Origin: a virus
IMG/VR virus record: IMGVR_UViG_3300043409_001004
Coordinates: 1 to 32,907 of that record
Reading direction: 5' to 3' (one strand)
DNA length: 32,907 bases
The notes below the pieces were generated by a model. That model did no database searches. It had not been told where the DNA came from and saw only the letters and a program-made list of their open reading frames with translations. How positions within the stretch are numbered: the first letter of the stretch is position 1; each line of letters starts with the position of its first letter. This document shows, piece after piece, positions 1 to 8,053 of this stretch. The translations under genes were made by a program, and so were the position numbers.

Positions 1-842
1 GCAACTATAAGATCTTCACATCTGCTCTCAAAAAAAATAAAGTAAACTATCTAACTATAGAACTATCTTTTGATGGTATATACGATATACCGTATTCTGA
101 AGATGTTATAAGGTTAAAGTCTGATTCTGTCATGTGGCAGAAAGAAAGACTAATCAATTATGGGGTCAGTCAGTTACCTCCTAGTTGTAAGAAGTTTGCT
201 TGGGTTGATTGCGATGTACTTTTTGAGTTTAACGACTGGGTGAACCAAGCAGAAAAAAAGCTGGACGAGGTTGATATCGTCCAGCTTTTCAAACGTGTCT
301 TCTATCTCCCCTCTGGGGATGAGTCTTATAAGGGACGACACGACATTATGGTCCAGAGTGTCATCTGGCAGGTTAAGACCCACAGAAATTGGCTGAACCG
401 GCGTAAGGCAAAAATGTTGCCATTCTCTTCGCCCGGATTTGCATGGGCCGCTCGCAGAGATGCTTTTGTAGAAGGCATCTATGACAAAAATATAGTTGGT
501 AGTGGCGACACATTCCTAGTTGATGCCATATTGGGCTCTTGGGAAATTCATGGATTCGCCAGCAAGTTCACGTTAGCTATGAAGTCAGATATGGCAATCT
601 GGCTAAATAAACAAAGAAAGTGGACATACGACTACGTCCCACAATCGATTTACCATCTGTACCATGGTTCTTTAAAGAAGAGACAATATATGGACAGACA
701 CAATATAATTTTAGACAACAATTTCGACCCATCCTTGGATATAGTTCTTAAAGACAACGTCTTTGAATGGGCCTCAGACAAACCAAATCTACACTCCGGT
801 ATTATCGAGTATTTCAATGGAAGAGACGAAGATGAAAATTAA
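1..842 (+). CDS. Glycosyltransferase-like protein, 5' end outside window
   Basis: The frame is open from base 3 with no stop, so the start lies upstream; the ATG at 132 is internal. The segment WVDCDVLFEF carries a DxD-type motif after a hydrophobic strand, as in GT-A glycosyltransferases that bind a nucleotide-sugar through a metal ion. Further on, PGFAWAARRDAF followed by GSGDTFLVDAIL resembles the acceptor-side region of galactosyltransferase-like enzymes. Donor and acceptor cannot be read from sequence. It ends in an 11-nt overlap with the next gene. A perfect 13-bp inverted repeat with a T-run lies inside the gene at 256-289. The GT-A class is fairly likely; the precise function is unknown. 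Confidence 0.65.
   Translation, partial: NYKIFTSALKKNKVNYLTIELSFDGIYDIPYSEDVIRLKSDSVMWQKERLINYGVSQLPPSCKKFAWVDCDVLFEFNDWVNQAEKKLDEVDIVQLFKRVFYLPSGDESYKGRHDIMVQSVIWQVKTHRNWLNRRKAKMLPFSSPGFAWAARRDAFVEGIYDKNIVGSGDTFLVDAILGSWEIHGFASKFTLAMKSDMAIWLNKQRKWTYDYVPQSIYHLYHGSLKKRQYMDRHNIILDNNFDPSLDIVLKDNVFEWASDKPNLHSGIIEYFNGRDEDEN
256..289. other. Terminator-like hairpin inside a coding region
   Basis: AAAAGCTGGACGA at 256-268 is perfectly complementary to TCGTCCAGCTTTT at 277-289, with an 8-nt loop. A-rich sequence precedes it and four T follow the GC-rich part, so it could act as a weak intrinsic terminator or pause in either direction. It lies wholly inside an open glycosyltransferase frame. The structure is certain; a function is only inferred. 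Confidence 0.5.
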
Positions 843-999
843 ACTTTCTTGTGAAGCCATTTCAGTAGTCGGCCTCGCAGCTTATGGACTTTATGCCCAC
901 AATGTCGGGTTTCTTCTAACCTGCGTACCACTTGGGTTAATTTGTTACGCACTTAAGAAAATTCGCTGCCAAATCAAGAACATAGAAGTGTGGTATTAA
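832..999 (+). CDS. Small membrane protein, 55 aa
   Basis: ATG at 832 is chosen because a GGAAGAG purine run sits about 5 nt upstream and it overlaps the end of the preceding gene by 11 nt, as is usual here. Longer in-frame extension would reach far into the glycosyltransferase gene. The product has one long or two short hydrophobic helices (AISVVGLAAYGLYA and VGFLLTCVPLGLICYAL) followed by a basic tail, so it probably sits in the inner membrane. No family was recognised. A holin-like or superinfection role cannot be shown. Confidence 0.6.
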   Translation: MKIKLSCEAISVVGLAAYGLYAHNVGFLLTCVPLGLICYALKKIRCQIKNIEVWY

Positions 1000-1000
1000 T

Positions 1001-1762
1001 ATGCGAGAGTGGGTAGTAGAACAAGGTGTATTTGAAGAGAATGAACAAAAGCTGAGAGATATTCTTGGCGAGAGGTTCATTTCGGTAAAGTATACAATCA
1101 ATGGGCCGACTTTCTCAAGGTCTCCTGTTAGCGACTATGTCTTCTATGGTACTTCTGTACTAGGTAGAAGATTACAAAAGTCGAAAGGTCACAAAGCTAT
1201 TTGTTGGCTGTGGGATAAAGTATATGACTGCAACTACTACCTACCATACTTTGGTAAATTGGCACTAAATAATCCACATATATTAGTTGAGGCTGGAACA
1301 TTTCCTTTACTGTGGGAATCCATTGGCTTAGAATCCGCATTTGTGAAGCAGAATAGTGGATATAAGACGTTTACGGGTATGGTGATGGACAAATTTATTG
1401 ATCCTGAACTTTACTCGGACGACCTCCTGATGCTTTCCCCAGTGCGGCCTATTGAGGCAGAGTGGCGTTTCGTCATTCACAATGGATCGACCTTGACCTA
1501 CTCGTCTTATGGCGACATAATAAGCTGCGGCGACGAGGCAAAGTCCTTTGTCGAATCCGTGCTCGGTCAGGTGCAATATGACCCAGCCCCACTATGGACA
1601 CTGGACATCTGTAAATCAAATGGAGACTACCGAGTGTTAGAGGTTAATAGCCTTCTCTCTGCTGGGTGGTATGACTGCGATGTCAAAAAGATAGTGGAGG
1701 CTGTTGATGAACAGAACAAGAATGATTATTCTGGCAATATGGATATCCCTAGGGATATATGA
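1001..1762 (+). CDS. ATP-grasp ligase, R2K-clade (DUF4343-like)
   Basis: At 253 residues, with EAEWRFVIHNG, then YSSYGDI, then LWTLDICKSNGDYRVLEVN, this matches the second half of ATP-grasp enzymes of the R2K clade, related to CDC123. The Asp of LDIC and the Glu and Asn of LEVN are candidate Mg-ATP ligands. Such enzymes join a carboxylate to an amine using ATP. Phage members have been proposed to modify proteins or peptides, but the substrate is unknown. The gene starts one base after the upstream stop, and its end overlaps the next small membrane-protein gene by 56 nt. The fold call is fairly firm; the biological role is open. Confidence 0.75.
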   Translation: MREWVVEQGVFEENEQKLRDILGERFISVKYTINGPTFSRSPVSDYVFYGTSVLGRRLQKSKGHKAICWLWDKVYDCNYYLPYFGKLALNNPHILVEAGTFPLLWESIGLESAFVKQNSGYKTFTGMVMDKFIDPELYSDDLLMLSPVRPIEAEWRFVIHNGSTLTYSSYGDIISCGDEAKSFVESVLGQVQYDPAPLWTLDICKSNGDYRVLEVNSLLSAGWYDCDVKKIVEAVDEQNKNDYSGNMDIPRDI

Positions 1763-1925
1763 TGCATGGGTTTGTTCTGCCGGGAATTTTGAGGCATCGA
1801 TTAGTCAGTTTATTGTAGATCTAGTGAACGTAAGTCCAGTGGCCTATGGGGTAATTTGTGTCCTCATCGGCCATTTTGGTTTTCCTATGATTTCAAAATT
1901 TAAGACACCGCAGTCGCCCGATTAG
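1707..1925 (+). CDS. Small membrane protein, 72 aa
   Basis: ATG at 1707 follows GGAGG (1696-1700) with a 6-nt spacer, a strong ribosome site lying inside the end of the ATP-grasp gene. The protein has an N-terminal hydrophobic helix (MIILAIWISLGIYDAW) and a second near SPVAYGVICVLIGHFGF, ending in a polar tail. This is a two-helix membrane topology, with the first helix possibly acting as a signal anchor. The family was not recognised. Size and topology would allow a holin or spanin-like part, but nothing specific supports this. Confidence 0.6.
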   Translation: MNRTRMIILAIWISLGIYDAWVCSAGNFEASISQFIVDLVNVSPVAYGVICVLIGHFGFPMISKFKTPQSPD

Positions 1926-1928
1926 GGC

Positions 1929-1938
1929 GTATTAATAC
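1929..1938. promoter_or_regulatory. 10-bp palindrome in the leader before nrdA
   Basis: GTATTAATAC is a perfect palindrome in the 40-base gap between the small membrane-protein gene and nrdA, the longest gap in the window. It could be an operator or part of a promoter, but no consensus was matched and chance is possible. Confidence 0.25.
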
Positions 1939-1965
1939 CTGCACTGAATTTTTATTGGAGAAGAC

Positions 1966-4188
1966 ATGACTGAGTTGTTAGTTCGCAAGCGGAATGGTAA
2001 GACAGAAAATTTTGATCCAGAAAAAGTAAACAAGGTTCTGGAATGGGCTTGCGAAGGAATCACTGAGGTAAACCCTAGTGACGTTGCAATGAATGCAAAG
2101 CTTAGTCTTTTTAGTAAGATCAGGACCAAAGATATCCATGAGGTATTGATCCAGTCTGCCTTCAATCTTATCTCAGAAGAGACGCCAAATTACCAATTTG
2201 TAGCAGCAAGACTGAGAATCTATGCACTTCGCAAGGAAGTCTGGGGAGGCAATCTTCCTCCGCGACTGTATGACCACATCCGTCGAAATAAGAAAATTTA
2301 TGATGATGTGCTTCTAGAATCTTATTCGGAGTCTGAAATTCATAAGATTGACAAGATGATCAATCATGATAGAGATTATCGCTTCACCCACGCTGGCATC
2401 CAGCAGATGGTAGAGAAGTATCTAATTTGTGATAGGGCCACCAAGAAGGTTTTTGAGACCCCACAATTTGTATTCATCCTTATTCCTATGGTCCTCTATG
2501 CAAACCAAGAAAATCGCATGGAGTTGATCAAAGATGCCTACAACCATATCTCTAAATTCAAGATTAATCTACCAACACCAATTCTAGCTGGAGTACGTTC
2601 ACGTACAAAATATTACAGTTCGTGTGTACTGATTGATTGCGGAGACAGTCTTGATTCGATCTTTACAACCGCCATGGTTGCTGGTAAATACACCGCACGT
2701 AGAAGCGGTATTGGTGTTAATATGGGTCGTATCAGAGCAGTTGGCTCATCCATTCGCGATAGTGAAGTCATTTCTACTGGACTTATTCCATTCCTACGTG
2801 TGATTGAGAGCACTGTTAAGTCTACCTCACAAAATGGCCTAAGAGGTGGTGGGGCAACAATTTCTGTACCTTGGTGGCACTACGAAATCGAGGATGTGAT
2901 TGTTCTTAAGAATAATCGTGGGACCGATGACAATAGGGTCAAAAAACTAGACTATACAATTCAATTAGATGAAATCTTCTATGACAGAGTCAAGAACGAC
3001 GAAGAAGTAACCTTGATCTGTCCACACGAGACCGACATTTATGAGTACTGGGGAACTCCAGAGTTTGCCCAGAAGTATCTAGAGGCAGAGTCTAAGCCTT
3101 TAAGACTTAAAAAGGTAGTAAAAGCACGCGATCTTTTCTTTTTACTGGCAAAAGAGCGTCTGGAGACTGGCCGAATCTATGTGATGAACATGGACAATTG
3201 TGCCAATAGTAGTTGGAATACTCCTATTCGTATGTCGAATCTATGCTTAGAGATTTTACACCCCACAACTCCACTACATTCCGCAACAGATGAAGATGGA
3301 CGAATTGGGATTTGTATTCTATCATCTATTAATCTTCTCGAAACAAAAAGAGAGGATATTCCAAATGCTTGTCAGGTAATAGTTTCGCTTCTGAATAGTT
3401 TGATTGAATATCAACTTTACCCATTTGAAGCCGCTAAGAGATTCTCTCAGTGGACAAGATCAATTGGGGTAGGAGTAACTAACTTTGCCGGATGGCTCGC
3501 CTTTCAGGGTCTGAACCATGAATCGCCAGAGTCGGTAAAGAAGGCAAATGACTTGATGGAACTCATCCAGTATAGCCTCCTAGAAGCCTCATGCGAAGAC
3601 GCGAAAGTCCGAGGCGTGGCAAAAGACTTCCAGCTATCCAAATACTCGCAGGGGTGGCTTCCATGCGATTCTCATAAGGATCTCCCAGAAGATATCCAAT
3701 TTGAATTAACACAGGATTGGGAAGTACTTCGGGAAAAGATTGCAGAATTCGGATTGGCCAATTGTACCCTAACAACAATTATGCCTGCTGAATCAAGCTC
3801 TGTCGTCCATTCTTCTACAAACGGAATTGAGCCAATCCGTGCCTTTATGACTGAAAAGATTGCTAAGAATGGGGTTAAGAAGGTTCTAACTCCAGAATTC
3901 CCGAAGCACAAAAAGAATTATGTGCTTGCGTGGGACATGAAATCTAACCTAAACTCTATTAAGATCGCTGGTGCTCTTCAGAAATGGATTGATATGTCCA
4001 TTAGTTTTAATACATATCTTAATTACACTCATTATGAAGGTGGGGAAATTCCTATATCTGTTGTTGTACAAGATATTATTACTGCACACAAGTATGGTCT
4101 TCGTACTATGTACTACAACAACACCCCAAATGATAATGAGGAAGCGGATGTATCAAAGGGATGTGAATCAGGAGCGTGCAGCATATGA
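1966..4188 (+). CDS. nrdA: Ribonucleoside-diphosphate reductase class Ia, alpha subunit
   Basis: This is the catalytic subunit that reduces ribonucleotides to deoxyribonucleotides for phage DNA synthesis. At 740 residues it is close to E. coli NrdA. An ATP-cone fills roughly residues 4-90 (VRKRNGKTENFD). By comparison with E. coli, the redox cysteines are C220 and C450, the radical-site motif SNLCLEI gives N425, C427 and E429, and the radical-transfer tyrosines are Y716-Y717. The tail ends CESGACSI, supplying the thioredoxin/glutaredoxin-reduced pair C733 and C738. GGAG at 1957-1960 supports the ATG. The stop overlaps the nrdB start (ATGA). All key residues are present, so it should be active. 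Confidence 0.97.
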   Translation: MTELLVRKRNGKTENFDPEKVNKVLEWACEGITEVNPSDVAMNAKLSLFSKIRTKDIHEVLIQSAFNLISEETPNYQFVAARLRIYALRKEVWGGNLPPRLYDHIRRNKKIYDDVLLESYSESEIHKIDKMINHDRDYRFTHAGIQQMVEKYLICDRATKKVFETPQFVFILIPMVLYANQENRMELIKDAYNHISKFKINLPTPILAGVRSRTKYYSSCVLIDCGDSLDSIFTTAMVAGKYTARRSGIGVNMGRIRAVGSSIRDSEVISTGLIPFLRVIESTVKSTSQNGLRGGGATISVPWWHYEIEDVIVLKNNRGTDDNRVKKLDYTIQLDEIFYDRVKNDEEVTLICPHETDIYEYWGTPEFAQKYLEAESKPLRLKKVVKARDLFFLLAKERLETGRIYVMNMDNCANSSWNTPIRMSNLCLEILHPTTPLHSATDEDGRIGICILSSINLLETKREDIPNACQVIVSLLNSLIEYQLYPFEAAKRFSQWTRSIGVGVTNFAGWLAFQGLNHESPESVKKANDLMELIQYSLLEASCEDAKVRGVAKDFQLSKYSQGWLPCDSHKDLPEDIQFELTQDWEVLREKIAEFGLANCTLTTIMPAESSSVVHSSTNGIEPIRAFMTEKIAKNGVKKVLTPEFPKHKKNYVLAWDMKSNLNSIKIAGALQKWIDMSISFNTYLNYTHYEGGEIPISVVVQDIITAHKYGLRTMYYNNTPNDNEEADVSKGCESGACSI

Positions 4189-6188
4189 GAAGTGTTCTTA
4201 ATACAGTCGTAGTAGATACAACAAAACAGCCCATGTTCCTAGGAGAAGGACTCTCTCTACAGAGGTATGACAAGTGTAAGTATGAAATCTTCCTCACTCT
4301 GTTCAAGAAACAGCTTGGATTCTTCTGGCGACCCGAAGAGATCTCTCTTGTTAAGGATCGTGGCGACTACAAGCAACTGACAGAGCATGAAAAGTTCATC
4401 TTTACATCAAACCTAAAATTCCAGACGATGATGGACAGTGTGATCGCTCGTGCTATTCCAAATCTTACTCAGTATGTAAGTTTGCCAGAACTTGAAGCCT
4501 GCATGAATATTTGGGCAGCATTTGAAACAATTCATAGCTACTCCTACAGCTATCTGATCAACAATGTCTATCCTGACCCATCTGAAGTCCTAGACAGCGT
4601 CCTAATGGACTCTGAGATAGTAAAGCGTGCTAACTCGGTTTCTTGGGCTTTTGACGCACTAGCATTCGATGCGAGCGAAAGACCGATAAAGGAAAGAATC
4701 TATCTTGGACTTATGTCCACCAACATTCTTGAGGCTGTTAGATTTTATGTGAGCTTTGCCTGTGCTCTCGCTTTCGAGCAGAATAATAAAATGTGCGGAA
4801 ACGCACAAATTATCAAATTGATTCGAAACGATGAAGCATGTATGAGTGACGATACAGAAATATTAACCCCAAATGGTTGGGTTAAATTTCCAGAACTAAA
4901 AAATGAAGACTTAGTCGCACAATATACCTTGGATGGTAAAATAGAATTCGTACTGCCGAATAAGGTAATACGAAAAAGCCATAATGGGGATATGATTAGA
5001 TTCAAAAATGCTGTCGGTCATATTGATATGTTACTTACACCAGACCATCGTGTAATTTATGAGAATCTGGATGGAAACTTCGTAGAAACTACTGCTGACT
5101 CTTTTAAACCAAATCATCTCAAGAAAATAGTTGTGTCTGGAGAAGCCTGTGGTAAGAGAGAAGAGATATCTACTTACGAAAGGTTCCTAATAGCCTTACA
5201 GGCCGATGGAACAATAAGAGATACTGATGTAAGGGACGGAAGCAGGTCAGGTTACCACTGCGTCTCATTCTGCTTAAAAAGAGATAGAAAGATAGTACGA
5301 CTTGAGTCAATTCTTTCCGATCTAGGATTTTCATACTCTAAGTCAAATCCAGACAATAGAGGTAGGACTACATTTTATGTATCAGTTCCTGTAGAACACC
5401 TATTGACTAAAAATTTCTCAGAATGGATAAAACTAGAAACAATATCATCTAATTGGTGCAAGGGATTTATTGAAGAATTGATGAATTGGGATGGGTCTTT
5501 GATCGAGAGTAGACCAGAGTACCTCTATTACTCTTCGTCAGTAGAATCAAATTCTATTATGGCTCAAACAATAGGTTGTTTGGCTGGATATAAAACATAT
5601 ATTTTTCAACAGGAAGATTCCAGAAAATCCTCATATAAGACTATGCACAGAGTGTCCTTCCAGACAGATAAACGTACACAGTCTGGCCAGTCCCTCAAAA
5701 AGGAGACTGTCGACTACAACGGGATTGTATATTGCGTTTCAGTTCCGTCTGGAATGTTTTTGGCCAAAAGAAACGGCGGAATTTTCGTGACAGGGAACTG
5801 TCACATGTCTATAACCCAAACTATTCTAAAGTACATGAGAGATAATGACGAGGAAGGCTTTACCGACGTTGCCACTTCATGTAAGAATGAAGCAACTCAA
5901 ATGTTCTTAGAGGCCGCAGAAGAAGAAAAGGCATGGGCAACCTACCTGTTCAACAATGGCGGCATGATCGGTCTCAATGAGAAAATAATGCATCAATATA
6001 TCGAGTCTCTAGTAGACAAAAGATTAATTGGTGCTGGTCTTGACAAATATTTCGGGACGAAAAATCCAATTAGTTGGCTTGAAGCCGACAGTCGGGGAAA
6101 ACAGACCGCTCCACAGGAACAGGAGATTATATCCTACAAAGTAGGAGCCTTCAAAAACGACCTATCTAACGCTAAATTGGAGTGGTAA
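4185..6188 (+). CDS. nrdB: Ribonucleoside-diphosphate reductase beta subunit, interrupted by an intein
   Basis: This is the radical-generating diiron partner of NrdA. The precursor is 667 residues: a 218-residue N-extein, a 320-residue intein and a 129-residue C-extein. Spliced length is 347, similar to phage NrdB. By alignment with E. coli, the iron ligands are D84, E114, H117, E183, E217 and the His right after the second junction; the radical tyrosine is Y121. The intein sits between ligands five and six (RNDEA/CHMS), so the precursor cannot form a normal iron site until spliced. ATG at 4185 is chosen because GGAG at 4171-4174 is 10 nt away and gives an ATGA overlap with nrdA. The GTG at 4176 is too close to that site. 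Confidence 0.95.
   Translation: MRSVLNTVVVDTTKQPMFLGEGLSLQRYDKCKYEIFLTLFKKQLGFFWRPEEISLVKDRGDYKQLTEHEKFIFTSNLKFQTMMDSVIARAIPNLTQYVSLPELEACMNIWAAFETIHSYSYSYLINNVYPDPSEVLDSVLMDSEIVKRANSVSWAFDALAFDASERPIKERIYLGLMSTNILEAVRFYVSFACALAFEQNNKMCGNAQIIKLIRNDEACMSDDTEILTPNGWVKFPELKNEDLVAQYTLDGKIEFVLPNKVIRKSHNGDMIRFKNAVGHIDMLLTPDHRVIYENLDGNFVETTADSFKPNHLKKIVVSGEACGKREEISTYERFLIALQADGTIRDTDVRDGSRSGYHCVSFCLKRDRKIVRLESILSDLGFSYSKSNPDNRGRTTFYVSVPVEHLLTKNFSEWIKLETISSNWCKGFIEELMNWDGSLIESRPEYLYYSSSVESNSIMAQTIGCLAGYKTYIFQQEDSRKSSYKTMHRVSFQTDKRTQSGQSLKKETVDYNGIVYCVSVPSGMFLAKRNGGIFVTGNCHMSITQTILKYMRDNDEEGFTDVATSCKNEATQMFLEAAEEEKAWATYLFNNGGMIGLNEKIMHQYIESLVDKRLIGAGLDKYFGTKNPISWLEADSRGKQTAPQEQEIISYKVGAFKNDLSNAKLEW
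4839..5798 (+). mobile_element. Intein with LAGLIDADG homing endonuclease in nrdB
   Basis: This in-frame 320-residue insertion begins with Cys (CMSDDTEILTPNGW) and ends in VTGN before a +1 Cys. The block B-like motif is LLTPDHRVIY. The LAGLIDADG motifs are FLIALQADGTIRD and FIEELMNWDGSL. The block F-like segment is VYCVSVPSGMFLAKRNG. These are the hallmarks of a homing-competent protein-splicing element. The residue before the terminal Asn is Gly rather than the usual His. Its codons look more AT-rich than those of the flanking extein. Both endonuclease motifs keep their acidic residue, so it may still be active. Confidence 0.95.
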
Positions 6189-6506
6189 ATGATTACCGAA
6201 CTCATAAACGATGAGCAGCTTCTTGAAATTCTTTTAGAGAATCAAGCCATATATGACTACAATATGGAGGGATTCAGTGGTGAGCTTATCACTCTGTATT
6301 GTATGAATAAAGTTGGAGTTGGAGCATCTTTTGATACAGTGTATGAGGAAGTGACAAAACTTGTTACGTCCCATGTATGTGAGAATTTAGTAAAAGATGG
6401 ATTGATATATCCTGTATTTGCCGAAAGCGGAATCGAGTATCAATCTACTGACGAAGGCAAGAAGCTCATTGAAATGTACAAAAAACTAGGGGTAATGAAT
6501 GACTAG
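6189..6506 (+). CDS. Hypothetical protein, possible winged-helix
   Basis: The 105-residue product begins directly after the nrdB stop, with GGAG at 6179-6182 giving a 6-nt spacer, so it is translationally linked to the reductase genes. The sequence is acidic. Its second half (HVCENLVKDGLIYP, then STDEGKKLIEMYKKLG) has the helix-helix-strand rhythm of small winged-helix domains, but no family was recognised. It overlaps phoH by 8 nt. Position suggests early expression along with nucleotide metabolism. Confidence 0.75.
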   Translation: MITELINDEQLLEILLENQAIYDYNMEGFSGELITLYCMNKVGVGASFDTVYEEVTKLVTSHVCENLVKDGLIYPVFAESGIEYQSTDEGKKLIEMYKKLGVMND

Positions 6507-7224
6507 ACGCAAACCAAAAGCGGCTCCTGTTCCAATTAAACAACCACGTCAGCAGTATCATCCTAGATACAATTTGATAAAGCCAAAGACTATTAATCAA
6601 CGCGATTATGTGTCTTCTATTATCGAAAATGACGTTACTATTTGTTCTGGGCCATCTGGATCGGGAAAGAGCTTGGTAGCACTTTCTACTGCTATTGCGA
6701 GTATGTCAGACCCCAACAACTCCTGTAGCCGTATTTACGTTACTCGTCCTATGATCTCTACTTCTACTAAGGATTTCCCATGGATCAAAGGAAGTCTAAT
6801 CGACAAACTTCGACCTTGGTTTGCTCCGATTTTAGCCAATCTTGAAGAACTGGTTGGATCAAAAACAGAGCTTGAAAAGCTAATCGAATCAGAAACTATC
6901 TGTCTTCAAGCAATTGAACTGATGCGGGGTTTCACTTACAAGAATTGTTACGTACTGATTACAGAAGCACAAAACATGACTGTGCCTCAAGCAGTAATGG
7001 CTATTACTCGAATCGGCGAGAACTGCAAGATGATATTTGAGGGCGACACGGATCAAAAGGACCTGCGTGGCGAAGAAGATGGACTGTCCTATCTAAAACG
7101 CAAACTTCGTAGCAGGGATGATTTGTGCGGCATGGTTGAGCTTGACTCTTCTGACATCCTGAGGCATCCACTCATCGGCCAAATCCTTGAACAGCTTGAT
7201 TATAGAGGAATGTCGTCCTACTAG
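6499..7224 (+). CDS. phoH: PhoH-family P-loop ATPase
   Basis: At 241 residues this is the core PhoH domain seen in many phages; the family's phage role is unsettled, with RNA helicase or ribonuclease-related activity proposed. A basic, Pro-rich N-terminus is followed by Walker A GPSGSGKS (residues 51-58) and, near 178-190, MIFEGDTDQKDLR, which matches the GDxxQxDL sensor of the family. The Walker B region reads VLITEAQN (152-159), where the family normally has DEAQN, so the magnesium-binding Asp is replaced by Thr155. The following Glu is kept. Family assignment is firm; ATPase activity is less certain because of that change. Confidence 0.9.
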   Translation: MTRRKPKAAPVPIKQPRQQYHPRYNLIKPKTINQRDYVSSIIENDVTICSGPSGSGKSLVALSTAIASMSDPNNSCSRIYVTRPMISTSTKDFPWIKGSLIDKLRPWFAPILANLEELVGSKTELEKLIESETICLQAIELMRGFTYKNCYVLITEAQNMTVPQAVMAITRIGENCKMIFEGDTDQKDLRGEEDGLSYLKRKLRSRDDLCGMVELDSSDILRHPLIGQILEQLDYRGMSSY

Positions 7225-7233
7225 GAGACTGCA

Positions 7234-7446
7234 ATGGTATTTCGTCTTTTTCATAATGGCGAACAAATCAAAACTAAGGCAAATCGAGACAACCTCTATA
7301 TGTCACTACAAAATGCCAAGAGAGCACTAAGGCAGTATCTATTATGGGTCAACAAAAAGATACACAGAAAGGACCTACAGGTGAAGTCAGAGAACTGTCA
7401 GATAATTGGCTTCGAACTTGTAGAGAAGGCGAAGCATCATCTCTGA
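7234..7446 (+). CDS. Small basic hypothetical protein, 70 aa
   Basis: This starts 9 nt after phoH, with AGGAG (7223-7227) 6 nt before the ATG. The product is Lys/Arg-rich and probably helical in the middle (NAKRALRQYLLWVNKKI), ending in a strand-like IIGFELVEK. No family was recognised. Its last 103 nt overlap the next membrane-protein gene in another frame, an unusually long overlap for this genome. The strong ribosome site favours it being real. Confidence 0.6.
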   Translation: MVFRLFHNGEQIKTKANRDNLYMSLQNAKRALRQYLLWVNKKIHRKDLQVKSENCQIIGFELVEKAKHHL

Positions 7447-7736
7447 GATTTGTAGTATTGTTCATATGCCTAGTATGCATATATGATATTCATTGCACAG
7501 TTAAATATGCAGATACTCTTATAGAACTAGAAAGAAATATCATAGCAAAAATAATGATCTCTTCTTCTGGCGAAAATGTTGATGTATCTAGGTTAGTTAC
7601 ATTTAAGTGTCTAGGTCTTCTCGCAGCAGCCGACATACTAGAATGGATGATTCGAAAAAATACTAGATCATCCAGACTAGTCATATACACTATTGCTGTA
7701 CTTCAAACCATACTTCTTCTTTATCTGGTGAGTTAA
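7344..7736 (+). CDS. Membrane protein, 130 aa
   Basis: A hydrophilic N-terminus of about 33 residues precedes a hydrophobic helix (FVVLFICLVCIYDI). A second lies around VTFKCLGLLAAADILEW and a third at the C-terminus (LVIYTIAVLQTILLLYLV), so it is an integral membrane protein. No clear ribosome site precedes ATG 7344, and it overlaps the upstream frame by 103 nt. There is no later in-frame ATG before the first helix. Its stop overlaps the next start (TAATG), which supports translation. Function unknown. Confidence 0.6.
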   Translation: MGQQKDTQKGPTGEVRELSDNWLRTCREGEASSLRFVVLFICLVCIYDIHCTVKYADTLIELERNIIAKIMISSSGENVDVSRLVTFKCLGLLAAADILEWMIRKNTRSSRLVIYTIAVLQTILLLYLVS

Positions 7737-8053
7737 TGCCAATTTACGAGTACAAATGTTCGAATTGTGATCATTCTTTCGAGATAGTCCAAGGCGTTAA
7801 AGACCCGGTAAAAAAGAAGTGTTCTGAATGTAAGCAATTTGGGCTGGAGCGGCTGCTCTTTCCCGTTATGGGCTGCGTCAAGGAGATTAGAACACTAGGC
7901 CAATTAGCAGAGAAGAATACTAAGCTTGCTGGTTCTAGTCTTCAAAATCCAGAAACCGAAAAGATGTTAGCCAATAAGGCGAGAACACGAGAACTTAATC
8001 AGATCAACCGTATGACGAATAAAGAAAAGAAGAAATTCATTGAGGGTAAGTAA
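7736..8053 (+). CDS. FmdB-type zinc-ribbon protein
   Basis: The N-terminus MPIYEYKCSNC is the signature of the FmdB/CxxC regulatory family. C8, C11, C29 and C32 form two CxxC knuckles that should bind one zinc. The remaining 70 residues are charged and likely helical and extend beyond the usual short FmdB domain. Homologues in bacteria are annotated as putative regulators without a firm role. Start and stop overlap the neighbours by one base each (TAATG), so it lies in a tightly coupled run of small genes. Confidence 0.8.
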   Translation: MPIYEYKCSNCDHSFEIVQGVKDPVKKKCSECKQFGLERLLFPVMGCVKEIRTLGQLAEKNTKLAGSSLQNPETEKMLANKARTRELNQINRMTNKEKKKFIEGK

